Under the pieces are notes generated by a model. It ran no database searches, was not told the DNA's origin, and saw nothing but the letters and a program-made list of their open reading frames with translations. A DNA stretch of 12,734 nt from Spirochaetaceae bacterium (lineage in GTDB: Bacteria; Spirochaetota; Spirochaetia; Treponematales; Breznakiellaceae), in the NCBI GenBank assembly GCA_031265015.1, contig JAISDG010000166.1, positions 1-12,734 on the forward strand. The letters are read 5' to 3'. Positions 1 through 6,908 of this stretch are shown here, in pieces. Both the position numbers and the translations under genes were made by a program. Position 1 is the stretch's first letter. The number at the start of each line of letters is the position of its first letter.

Positions 1-641
1 TTCCAGATATCGGGATCGTGGGTGGAAAAGAGGAACGTGGTGGACTCTTCCTTGTTGACCTTTTTCATCAGTTCCAGGATCCGCTCTCCGTTGGCCGAAT
101 CAAGGTTTGCCGTAGGTTCGTCGGCTATGACCAGTTTTGGTTTGGTGACCATGGCCCTGGCAATGGCCGCCCGCTGCTGCTGCCCGCCGGATAGTTCCGG
201 CGGCCGGTGGTTTCTTCTGTCAGCCAGTCCTACTTCTTCCAGGAAGTATTCAACCCGGGTTTTCCGTTCGATTCTGGAAAGGCCCGGGCCCCCGATAAGC
301 AGCGGCAATTCCACATTTTCAAAAACAGTTAACACCGGCAGAAGGTTAAAGGACTGAAAGACAAAACCGATAAATTCCCGCCGTATCCGGGTCAATTCCC
401 TGCGGCTCAAGGCTTCGGTTTTTTTGCCCCCCAGGGTAAGGCTGCCGCCCGAAGGTTTGTCGATTAGGCCGACGATGTTCATCATGGTGGTTTTGCCCGA
501 ACCGGAGGGACCCGCCACGGAGATAAAATCCCCTTCGGAAAATTCTATGGAAATGCCCTTGAGGGCTTCTACGGTTACTTCCCCCATGGGATAACTCTTG
601 GTAAGATTTTCCAGAACGACAATAGGTTTTCGGCTAGGCAT
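1..641 (-). CDS. ABC transporter ATP-binding protein, MacB/LolD type (3' end beyond left edge)
   Basis: This is the nucleotide-binding subunit of an ABC transporter. It hydrolyses ATP on the cytoplasmic face to drive a membrane partner that is not in the window. The 213 residues present hold every expected motif: Walker A GPSGSGKT (44-51), Q-loop Gln96, signature LSGGQ (150-154), Walker B ending in ADE (Glu175), D-loop NLDS (179-182) and switch His208. The N-terminal style (ENLTKSYPMG, then VEALKGIS) and the QQQRAAIARA stretch match the MacB/LolD/FtsE-like group, which handles lipoprotein release, peptide export or cell-division functions; the exact role cannot be told. The ATG at 641-639 has an AAGGG about 9 nt upstream. 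Usual length is about 220-240 residues, so only a short tail is missing. It follows the barrel gene by 89 bp on the same strand, which would fit an envelope role. Family certain, substrate unknown. Confidence 0.95.
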   Translation of the reverse strand, partial: MPSRKPIVVLENLTKSYPMGEVTVEALKGISIEFSEGDFISVAGPSGSGKTTMMNIVGLIDKPSGGSLTLGGKKTEALSRRELTRIRREFIGFVFQSFNLLPVLTVFENVELPLLIGGPGLSRIERKTRVEYFLEEVGLADRRNHRPPELSGGQQQRAAIARAMVTKPKLVIADEPTANLDSANGERILELMKKVNKEESTTFLFSTHDPDIW

Positions 642-730
642 GGATGATCACCCTTTGATTACGGATGCTGTATAATCTTGACATCTTGAAGCGGCCCCTT
701 TTTATAGTATAGATACGGCGGCCGTTTTTT
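642..730. other. Short intergenic gap before the ABC gene
   Basis: This 89-bp gap separates two minus-strand genes. I see no convincing minus-strand terminator or promoter. A T-run after a 4-5 bp GC stem (715-730) points rightward, where no gene is being transcribed, so I give it no function. Confidence 0.4.
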
Positions 731-2185
731 CTAATAAAAATGTCCCAGGCCTATAAAAATTTCCCGGTATATTCCCGAAGGGGGCTTTTGGTTTTTTAAC
801 CACTCCCGCATATTCCAGCCCGCGCTGATACGGATATAAAAACTCCGCCAGGTAAGAGGAAAGGTAATCACTTCCAGGCCCACGGAAGTGATAATATCCC
901 GCGGGTGGAAGGAATAACCCTCGGCGCTTTCGACCATAACAAGGTCGATAAAGGGCGACCAGTGCTGTTCAAAGTCAAAGTACCGGAGTTTTTTTTTGCC
1001 CGACCATTCGGAAGGCGTAAAACGGATAAGCCGGAAGGGAAAGTCCAGATTCAGGAAAAGCCGCCGGCCGGCGTCCAGCGCGTCGTCCTCCAGGCCCCGG
1101 ATAACATCCCCCGCCAGATCAAAGGAATCGTCAAACCAATGGGTATAACCGAACCTGCCGGAAATACCGAAGCGCCGGGAAAGATTTACGTGCCCCTCGG
1201 CAAGGAGCCCGATGCTGTTGTCCCGGTCATGGTGGAAAAAGTTCCAGTCATTGTTGTTGAAAACCGAGGCTTTAAAGCCCTGGCGGAAATTCCCGAGCCA
1301 GTCCACGGTCCCGGCTTCCAGCCGGTGGTTAAAACCCCCGTTCGGTCCCCGGCGGTAATCTCCTACATCCCCGCCGGGCTGGTAATTAACATTGACATAA
1401 ACCCCGGGAATATAGCTGACCCTTCCCAGGGGCCCGGCTTCCAGGGGAGTGGGGATCTTCCAGTCGGTATACAGCTTGCTGTAGGCGTACCAGTCATGGT
1501 ATTCGCCGTCGTTAATATCGTCGTCGGTATCGTTTTCCTCATGGAACACCAGGCCCTGCTCAAACCCGAAGGTAAAGAGGGTGGAGGACACGGGCAGTTC
1601 CATGGAAAGCCCGGTAGTGTTTTTATAGTACCACGGGGCTCCGAAAAAGTACCTGTATTCGTTGTCAAAGTTAATGTTCCAGACAAAACCGAAAGCCTCG
1701 AAAGGCAGGTCCGTATCGATGAGAAAACCCACCGACTGGAGGTTTTTCTTGTCGTCCCGCTCCCAGATAAGATCAAATTTAAGGGGGCTTAGGGTTCCCA
1801 GAAAATTGTATTCCCTGGCTTTGAGGCTCAGGGAAAAACCGGTATTGGAATCGTATTTGGGTTCCGGCAGGATAATGAAATTGAGGGAATCCGCCGCGTA
1901 TACTTCGACATGGACCGGAACCGTTCCGTCCGGTTCGGCCTCTCCCAGCGTATACCGGATAAAACCGGCGCCGGCGTCCAGGGCCCGCAGGTTGTGCAGA
2001 TCCTGGGTTTTTCTGGCGATATACGCATCCAGCGCTTCCGTACTGGTAAAAGACTCTTCCCCGAACCCAAGCTCCCGGACCAGGGCCCATTCCTTTGTTT
2101 TCCCCGTGATCCGGCAGGTGACGGTCCGGATAACGTAAACCGTATCCCGGGCCATTTCGGAAGCATCCTGGGAAAAAAGAAACAC
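731..2185 (-). CDS. Omp85-like outer-membrane beta-barrel protein with one POTRA-like domain
   Basis: This is a predicted outer-membrane protein of 484 residues counted from the GTG at 2185-2183. The N-terminal part (about 12-110) looks like a single POTRA unit: a strand beginning RDTVYVIRTVTCRITG, helices around TSTEALDAYIARKTQDL, then two strands ending HVEVYAAD. From about 113 the text YDSNTGFSLSLKAREYNFLG matches the first barrel strands of Omp85/BamA-like proteins. The rest is alternating, aromatic-rich beta sequence and ends in GLGHFY, an aromatic C-terminus typical of barrels inserted by Bam. BamA proteins have about five POTRA units and 750-800 residues, so this is a small relative (TamA-like, FhaC-like or a stand-alone surface antigen). 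From the GTG start the protein would have no signal peptide. Continuing upstream in frame to 2233 adds IKNKPFILSILLFLPG, a good signal peptide, but the codon at 2233-2231 is ATC. The true start is therefore uncertain. Confidence 0.8.
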   Translation of the reverse strand: MFLFSQDASEMARDTVYVIRTVTCRITGKTKEWALVRELGFGEESFTSTEALDAYIARKTQDLHNLRALDAGAGFIRYTLGEAEPDGTVPVHVEVYAADSLNFIILPEPKYDSNTGFSLSLKAREYNFLGTLSPLKFDLIWERDDKKNLQSVGFLIDTDLPFEAFGFVWNINFDNEYRYFFGAPWYYKNTTGLSMELPVSSTLFTFGFEQGLVFHEENDTDDDINDGEYHDWYAYSKLYTDWKIPTPLEAGPLGRVSYIPGVYVNVNYQPGGDVGDYRRGPNGGFNHRLEAGTVDWLGNFRQGFKASVFNNNDWNFFHHDRDNSIGLLAEGHVNLSRRFGISGRFGYTHWFDDSFDLAGDVIRGLEDDALDAGRRLFLNLDFPFRLIRFTPSEWSGKKKLRYFDFEQHWSPFIDLVMVESAEGYSFHPRDIITSVGLEVITFPLTWRSFYIRISAGWNMREWLKNQKPPSGIYREIFIGLGHFY

Positions 2186-2233
2186 CCCGGGCAGGAACAG
2201 GAGAATACTCAGGATGAAAGGCTTATTTTTGAT
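2186..2233 (-). other. Probable signal-peptide extension of the barrel gene, non-AUG start, overlapping aroB
   Basis: Read in the barrel gene's frame, these 16 codons give IKNKPFILSILLFLPG and continue into VFLFSQDA. That is a textbook signal peptide: Lys-Asn-Lys n-region, hydrophobic core, cleavage near FS|QD. No ATG, GTG or TTG occurs in frame between here and at least 2270. The first codon is ATC, with a GGAAG about 7-8 nt before it inside the end of aroB. Either ATC is used as a rare start, or the base is a sequencing error or mutation of ATG. The last 25 bases overlap aroB's final codons. Confidence 0.55.
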
Positions 2234-3294
2234 ATAAGATCTTCCAGGTATGCTTCTACCTGTGCATTCCAGCCCGCGACCCGGGCGCCTGTAACGCCGG
2301 GAACCACAAACCGGAGCGTTCCGTTTTTTTTCTTTTTGTCGCTGAAGAGGGCGGACCGGAACAAGCGGGGATCCGGGGGCAGAGGAAAAGGAACGCCCGT
2401 CTCGTATCCCCGGGCATGCAGGACCTCGAGAACCGCTTCCCCCCGTTCAGGGGGGGTAAGGCCCAGTTCCGTTCCCAGTTCGCAGGAACGGGCCATGCCC
2501 CAAGCCACCGCTTCTCCGTGGGTGATTGTGCCCAGCCCCAGGCTTGTTTCCAGGGCATGGCCGAAGGTATGGCCCAGGTTAAGAAGGATCCGCTCCGTAC
2601 CGGTTTCCCGGGGGTCCCTTTCCACAATGCGGCCCTTGACCCGGACGGCCTCTTCGATAAAGGGGACAAAACCGCCGGGGTCTTTGATCCCCCGGGGGAG
2701 CTTTGTAAGCCGGTCAAAAAAACCGGAATCCCCATCCAGGACGGCGGTTTTAATCAGTTCCGCCATACCCGATTTCCATTCCTTTTCGGGCAGGGTCTTA
2801 AGGGAATCGGCGGCTATAACAATTCCCCGGGCGGGATAAAAAGTACCGGCCAGATTTTTTATTCCCCCCAGGTCGAAGCCGGTCTTTCCCCCGACGGAAG
2901 CGTCCACCATGGAAAGCAGGGTGGTAGGAAGGAGGACCAGAGCCGCCCCCCGCATGTAGACGGAAGCGGCAAACGCGGCAAGATCGCAGACGACTCCGCC
3001 GCCGGCGCCGATAAAAAGGCCGTCCCGCCCCAGGCCTTGTTTTCCGGCGGCCCGGAGTATCGTTTCAACGGCGGCCCAGCTTTTGCCGCTTTCCCCCGGG
3101 GGAAGCGCCACGGCGGGAACCGTTCCGTCTATACGGCGGACCAGGGGAAGGGTATGTTCGTCACAAACCGCCAAACAGTTCCCCGCGAAGGCGCCTCCCG
3201 CGAGGGTATACAGTTCTTCGAGTCGGGGCAGTTTTTTTTGGATAATGACGGAACTGGAACAGCTTCCGAACTGAAAACAGAGGGATTTGGGCAA
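2209..3294 (-). CDS. aroB: 3-dehydroquinate synthase
   Basis: This is the second enzyme of the shikimate pathway. It converts DAHP to 3-dehydroquinate in the cytoplasm using NAD+ and a divalent metal. Numbering from an upstream TTG at 3321, the motifs are: nucleotide site GGGVVCDLAAFAAS (107-120) with VYMRG; PTTLLSMVDASVGGKTGFD (132-150); GGIKNLAGTFYP (152-163); Glu188 in GMAELIK; GHTFGH (250-255); HGEAVAWGM (268-276); and DKKKKNGTLRFV. Glu188, His251 and His268 match the zinc ligands of the family. I place the start at the second TTG (3294-3292), residue 10 of the longer frame, because GGAAGG at 3302-3307 lies 7 nt upstream and the family pattern begins right after it; the upstream TTG has no such site. 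The protein is 361 residues, normal for AroB. No other shikimate genes are here. Its end overlaps the barrel gene's signal peptide. Confidence 0.95.
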   Translation of the reverse strand: MPKSLCFQFGSCSSSVIIQKKLPRLEELYTLAGGAFAGNCLAVCDEHTLPLVRRIDGTVPAVALPPGESGKSWAAVETILRAAGKQGLGRDGLFIGAGGGVVCDLAAFAASVYMRGAALVLLPTTLLSMVDASVGGKTGFDLGGIKNLAGTFYPARGIVIAADSLKTLPEKEWKSGMAELIKTAVLDGDSGFFDRLTKLPRGIKDPGGFVPFIEEAVRVKGRIVERDPRETGTERILLNLGHTFGHALETSLGLGTITHGEAVAWGMARSCELGTELGLTPPERGEAVLEVLHARGYETGVPFPLPPDPRLFRSALFSDKKKKNGTLRFVVPGVTGARVAGWNAQVEAYLEDLISKISLSS

Positions 3295-3301
3295 ATAAAA
3301 A

Positions 3302-3307
3302 CCTTCC
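3302..3307 (-). promoter_or_regulatory. Ribosome binding site that sets the aroB start
   Basis: The minus strand reads GGAAGG here, 7 nt before the TTG at 3294-3292. This favours that TTG over the one at 3321-3319 as the aroB start. Confidence 0.6.
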
Positions 3308-3503
3308 GGGCTTCCAATCAAAGGTTTTGTTCAACCCGGCCCGGAGCAGAATAAAAAATGAACGACCAAAACACGCCCCAGGCGGCCGTAACACACTCTG
3401 CGGCATAGGGAAAGGTCTGTGGATCAACACACTATCACGGAGGGCAAGACTTTTCAAGTAGCCGGTCACGGTATTTAACGGCCCAATCCCTGAAAATCGC
3501 GGA
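3308..3503. other. Gap of about 200 bp upstream of aroB
   Basis: This is the largest break in the minus-strand gene run. It could hold a promoter for aroB and the genes after it. A TTGAAA/GATAGT pair on the minus strand (about 3420-3455) has a spacing of only about 15, and I see no clear stem plus T-run. An open frame runs through it from 3610 but does not look like a protein. I see nothing firm here. Confidence 0.4.
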
Positions 3504-4325
3504 TTAATCGGCCAGACCCAGAATACCCGCCCTGATCCCGTTAACGATTTGGGAGCGAAGCAGGGGGCCCGGTTTTCCCAGTCCGGCAAGGTAGGTTTCC
3601 CATAATTCACCGTAGTGGAGGATATCCTTCCGGTCCAGGGGCAGGGACTTGCCTTCCAGGAAGGTTTCGCTGTTTTTATCCCGAAGGAGGGTTTCTCCGG
3701 TATAAACAGTCTGGAGATTAGTGAGGATGTCTTTCTGGTTTTTGATCAGGATAAGCAATACGCCCCCTTCGTCTCCGGAATCCGGAGAATCAAATTTACG
3801 GTAGACCGTATAGTCCCACTGATCCAGGGGGATCCGTATCCGGGTAAGGAGTTCCCGGGGGCCCAGGGTGTCCGACAGGGAAGAAAACCGGATCGCCGAA
3901 ATCCAGCGGCCGCCCCCGGGTCCCCGCAGCTCGTACCGGGCATCCAGGGCGGTCATGGGCGCCGCGGCGTCCCCTGCGGTACACAGGTTGCCGCCTATGG
4001 TAGCCAGGTTCCGGACCTGGGGGCCGGCAATGCCTTTCAGGGTAGCCGAAAGGGCGTCGGGCACAATCTTTCCCAGGGCGATAATCCCGCTTAAACGGAC
4101 CATAGCCCCGATTTCCAGATACCGTTCGGTTCTGGTGATCCGGCCAAGGTCGTCTATTTTTTCCAGGGAAAGGATATTGGCGGGAAGCCGGGGCAGTTCC
4201 CGCCCCTGGGACCGGATCAGAAAAGTACCCCCCGCAAAGGGAACGGCATCGGGATAGCGGGTCCAGGTATTGAAGAGTTCGGAAAAATTCGGGGGACGCA
4301 GGACCTGGTTATAAAGAACGGCCAT
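3504..4325 (-). CDS. Molybdenum hydroxylase FAD-binding subunit (XdhB/CoxM family)
   Basis: This is the flavin subunit of a xanthine dehydrogenase/CO dehydrogenase-type enzyme. It takes electrons from the Fe-S subunit and passes them to NAD+ or another acceptor. The 273-residue protein starts with the usual PPNFSELF region. It carries a first FAD loop PFAGGTFLI (family AGGTDL) and a second, TIGGNLCTAGDAAAP, where the family has TIGGNLANASPxxD. A short C-terminal CO-dehydrogenase-flavoprotein-like domain follows. The ATG at 4325-4323 has GGAGG just upstream and overlaps the end of the Fe-S gene by 17 nt, so the two are probably translated together. The open frame continues to 4475, but that stretch is the Fe-S gene in another frame. 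The second loop is altered, so the FAD contacts may differ. Family assignment is firm; substrate unknown. Confidence 0.88.
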   Translation of the reverse strand: MAVLYNQVLRPPNFSELFNTWTRYPDAVPFAGGTFLIRSQGRELPRLPANILSLEKIDDLGRITRTERYLEIGAMVRLSGIIALGKIVPDALSATLKGIAGPQVRNLATIGGNLCTAGDAAAPMTALDARYELRGPGGGRWISAIRFSSLSDTLGPRELLTRIRIPLDQWDYTVYRKFDSPDSGDEGGVLLILIKNQKDILTNLQTVYTGETLLRDKNSETFLEGKSLPLDRKDILHYGELWETYLAGLGKPGPLLRSQIVNGIRAGILGLAD

Positions 4326-4794
4326 AGATCCTCCGCTGGCGCATTTCTCCCGCTGCCAGGACGCCCTGGTACAGGTTTTCCCCGTTGGTACAGCGGCACT
4401 GGATGCCCCGGAAGGCGGCGGCAAATTCGTCCCTGCCGGGCTGGAGGTTGTATCCCAGGAGCAGTTCCGCGGCAAGGATCTTGCCCGCGTCGCAGTAACC
4501 GCAGCTTTCTACTCCCGCGGCCGCAAATCCCGCGGCAATATCCTGGTATTCAATGGTCTGGGAAAAACCCTCCAGGGTGATGACCTCGCTGCCCTGCAGC
4601 CGGAAGGCGGGGATAAGGCATGAAGGGGATACGGCTCCGTTAAAAATCACCGAACAGGCCCCGCAGCTTCCGTTAAGGCAGCCGCTTTTTGAAGCGGTCA
4701 GGCTGAAGCGTTCCCGCAAAATACCGATAAGCCGCTGGTTGGCTTCGGCGTTAATTTCCATGTCTTCGCCGTTCAGAATAAAGCGTATGGTCAT
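4309..4794 (-). CDS. Molybdenum hydroxylase [2Fe-2S] subunit (XdhC/CoxS family)
   Basis: This is the small iron-sulphur subunit that carries electrons from the Mo centre to FAD. It is 161 residues, the usual size. A plant-ferredoxin-like cluster is bound by Cys39, Cys44, Cys47 and Cys59 (GCLNGSCGAC, then SCLIPAF). The helical domain binds the second cluster through Cys98, Cys101, Cys133 and Cys135 (SCGYCDAGKILAA and CRCTNGENL). All eight cysteines are present. The family's CGFCTPG is CGYCDAG here, an unusual change next to the cluster closest to the Mo site. The ATG at 4794-4792 forms ATGA with the stop of the Mo subunit gene, which indicates translational coupling; GGAGA lies about 6 nt upstream. 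The open frame reaches 4836, but those extra residues are only read-through of the neighbour's end. Confidence 0.93.
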   Translation of the reverse strand: MTIRFILNGEDMEINAEANQRLIGILRERFSLTASKSGCLNGSCGACSVIFNGAVSPSCLIPAFRLQGSEVITLEGFSQTIEYQDIAAGFAAAGVESCGYCDAGKILAAELLLGYNLQPGRDEFAAAFRGIQCRCTNGENLYQGVLAAGEMRQRRIYGRSL

Positions 4795-6893
4795 TCCCGT
4801 TCTCCCGGGGCAAAGAGGTTTTGTACCGCCGTCCATATATCGCCGGAGCTGACCGGATAAGCCTGAAAAGGATAATCCAGGGCCTGGGAAAGGGCCTGGA
4901 CGTAGGCGGCGGGAACGGTATAAAAGGGAAGTTCCCCGACTCCCCTGGATTTGCCCTCGGACCAGAGAAAATCTATACCGGCCTCCGGGGCTTTTTCCAT
5001 CCGGGGAAGGGGGTAGGGCAGGGCGGCGATTCTGCCCCCGGTATAGCCGGTTGTTTCCTTCGCGGCCCAGGACAGGGCCTGGATCGCGCTGTTGGCAAGG
5101 CTTTTCCTGGCCCGGTCTTCGGCCAGGATCGTTCCCCCTTCCAGGGCCATCCAGATCCCCCGGATCCGGGGAATGTATTCCACGGGATCGATTTCCGCTT
5201 CCACCACCGCGCTGCCCCAGCTGAGCGGGGAAAAGACGTTTTCATCGCAGGGATACTGCTCCCAGACCCGGGCCCTGCCGGGGTGGTAATACCGGCGGAC
5301 GGTGATGGGCAGGGGATTCCGGAAACGCTGTTTCCGGATGGCAATACAGGCCTTTTCAACCAGGCCGGTGATGACGGCGATACTCCGGGAAAGGCACGCC
5401 GGCCCCGCTTCGGGAAGGGGTTTTCCCGAAACTCCGGTTCGGGAAATCCGCAGTTCCTCCACCCCCAGAATTTTTGCCGCCAGGGTTTTCCAGGGGTGCA
5501 GCTGGTTATCCCCCCAGGGAAAATCGGTACTGATTACCAGGGCGCCGTCCTTTTCCAGGGTCAGCTCTATCCCCTCTTCCGTCCTGCCTGCCCCCGGGTG
5601 ATAGAGAAAGGAACTTCCCTGATAGGCCAGGGTTATGCCGATACCCCGGAAGGGCTCGTTAAGGTTAAAGTTCCGGACGGGATTATCCCGGTCCGGGGGA
5701 TTTTTCCGGCGGTTCTTCCTGAGCAGTTCGTTGGCCGCCCACTTGCGGCGGTAATCGCTTAAAGCCGCCGCGGTATCCAGCAGTTCTTCCACGGGGGGAT
5801 TTTCCCTGACGGCGATACCGGCGGGAAGGCTTTTTCCCCGGCGGAGGAAAAAATTTTTCCGCCATTCCGAAGGATCTTCCCCCAGGGTATCGGCTATCCG
5901 GGAAGCGTGCCGTTCGGCGGCAAAAAAGCCCTGGGCCAGGCCGAAACCCGGCGCGGGTCCCGCGGGGGGAATAGACGCGGAATACGCTCCGGCCCGGAGG
6001 CTGAGACTTTCGTGATTGTAGGCCCCCAGGGCTCCCAGGGCTATACGGTCGAGGATTTCACCGGTAAAAATCCCGAAGGCTCCGAAATGGGCCCTGACCG
6101 TAAGTTCGGTTCCCAGAATTTGTCCGCCCTTTCCCAGGGCGGTCCGGATCCGGATTTCCGCCCGGAGACTTTTGGGGGAATAGCGGAAATCTTCATCCCG
6201 TTTAAGGATCAGTTTGACCGGCTTTTTCCGGCAGTACGAGCCCAAAGCGGCCTGGCATGCCAGCAGGGAGGGGGTTATCAATTTTCCTTCCAGGTGAATT
6301 TCAAGCCTCGCCGGTTCTACCGTGACGAAAGCGGGTTTTATGTCCAGCGTTCCGGAAACCGAATCCCGGACATGGCCGGGCCACTGGGTGGCGGTATGGA
6401 TCGCCATGGATGAACCGGGACCGGGAACCGCGACGGCTCCGGCGGGATCCGAAGGCCAGGGATCCTCAATTCCCGTGGTATAGGATCCCTCAACCACTTT
6501 CCAGGCTTTTTCAAAGGCCTCCCCGGCGTTTCCGGCGCGGTAGTTCCGTTCCAGAAAGGGTTCCCCGGTTTCCGCCGGTTCGGGAACGCTTTCCGCCAGT
6601 ACCTCGCATTGTTCCGCCAGCTCCCGGAGCTTCACCGGATCGGGCCCCAGGATTAGGGCAACGGGCTGTCCGTAATAGGCCAGTTCCTCTTTGGGAAAGA
6701 CGGGGACCCCGGCTCCCGGCCCGGCCAGATAATTTTTACCGGGTATGTCCGCGGCGGCGACCAGGGATACGTTATACGGAAGCCGGGGAGCCTTGATTTC
6801 CTTAAGAAAACCGGAAACCACCGGGGACCGGAGCAGGATCCCCGACAGGCAGTTTTTGATGATAATGTCGTCAACAAACAGGGGCTTTTCCAC
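4791..6893 (-). CDS. Molybdenum hydroxylase large subunit, xanthine dehydrogenase family, divergent
   Basis: This is the molybdopterin-binding subunit that would hydroxylate the substrate using water. At 700 residues it is near family size and collinear with it: N-terminal domain (LFVDDI, ILLRSPVVSGF, 6-29), YYGQPVALILG (73-83), DPWPSDPAGAVAV (144-156, family EPHGAVAV), TATQWPGHVR (167-176), GFGLAQGFFAAERHASRIADTLGEDPSEWRKNF (316-348), a Mo-cofactor segment at 454-516 (ISTDFPWGDNQLHPWKTLAAKILGV), and GVGELP with Glu654, the match of the catalytic Glu. The GGGFGGK loop is absent (ARLEIHLEGKL near 196-205), and RGFG is PGFG (315-318). The GTG start at 6893 has AGAGG about 5 nt upstream, 15 bp after the aminotransferase gene. 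The large subunit of xanthine dehydrogenase is the closest label, but xanthine is unlikely to be the substrate given these losses. Confidence 0.88.
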   Translation of the reverse strand: MEKPLFVDDIIIKNCLSGILLRSPVVSGFLKEIKAPRLPYNVSLVAAADIPGKNYLAGPGAGVPVFPKEELAYYGQPVALILGPDPVKLRELAEQCEVLAESVPEPAETGEPFLERNYRAGNAGEAFEKAWKVVEGSYTTGIEDPWPSDPAGAVAVPGPGSSMAIHTATQWPGHVRDSVSGTLDIKPAFVTVEPARLEIHLEGKLITPSLLACQAALGSYCRKKPVKLILKRDEDFRYSPKSLRAEIRIRTALGKGGQILGTELTVRAHFGAFGIFTGEILDRIALGALGAYNHESLSLRAGAYSASIPPAGPAPGFGLAQGFFAAERHASRIADTLGEDPSEWRKNFFLRRGKSLPAGIAVRENPPVEELLDTAAALSDYRRKWAANELLRKNRRKNPPDRDNPVRNFNLNEPFRGIGITLAYQGSSFLYHPGAGRTEEGIELTLEKDGALVISTDFPWGDNQLHPWKTLAAKILGVEELRISRTGVSGKPLPEAGPACLSRSIAVITGLVEKACIAIRKQRFRNPLPITVRRYYHPGRARVWEQYPCDENVFSPLSWGSAVVEAEIDPVEYIPRIRGIWMALEGGTILAEDRARKSLANSAIQALSWAAKETTGYTGGRIAALPYPLPRMEKAPEAGIDFLWSEGKSRGVGELPFYTVPAAYVQALSQALDYPFQAYPVSSGDIWTAVQNLFAPGERE

Positions 6894-6908
6894 GGAACCT
6901 CTTTAAGC

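Noticed and set aside
678..708. Plus-strand promoter TTGACA ... TATAGT
   Set aside because: The spacing is 19 (17 only with a poor TTTATA), and it would only drive antisense transcription into the barrel gene.
715..730. Rho-independent terminator ACGG/CCGT plus T-run on the plus strand
   Set aside because: The stem is only 4-5 bp and it faces rightward, where no transcript ends; a chance match.
905..1792. 295-codon open frame on the plus strand
   Set aside because: It is antisense to the barrel gene, has no recognisable domain and no ribosome site; the minus frame has clear barrel features.
4821..5762. 313-codon open frame on the plus strand
   Set aside because: It is a shadow of the Mo subunit gene; Gly/Pro-rich without any motif.
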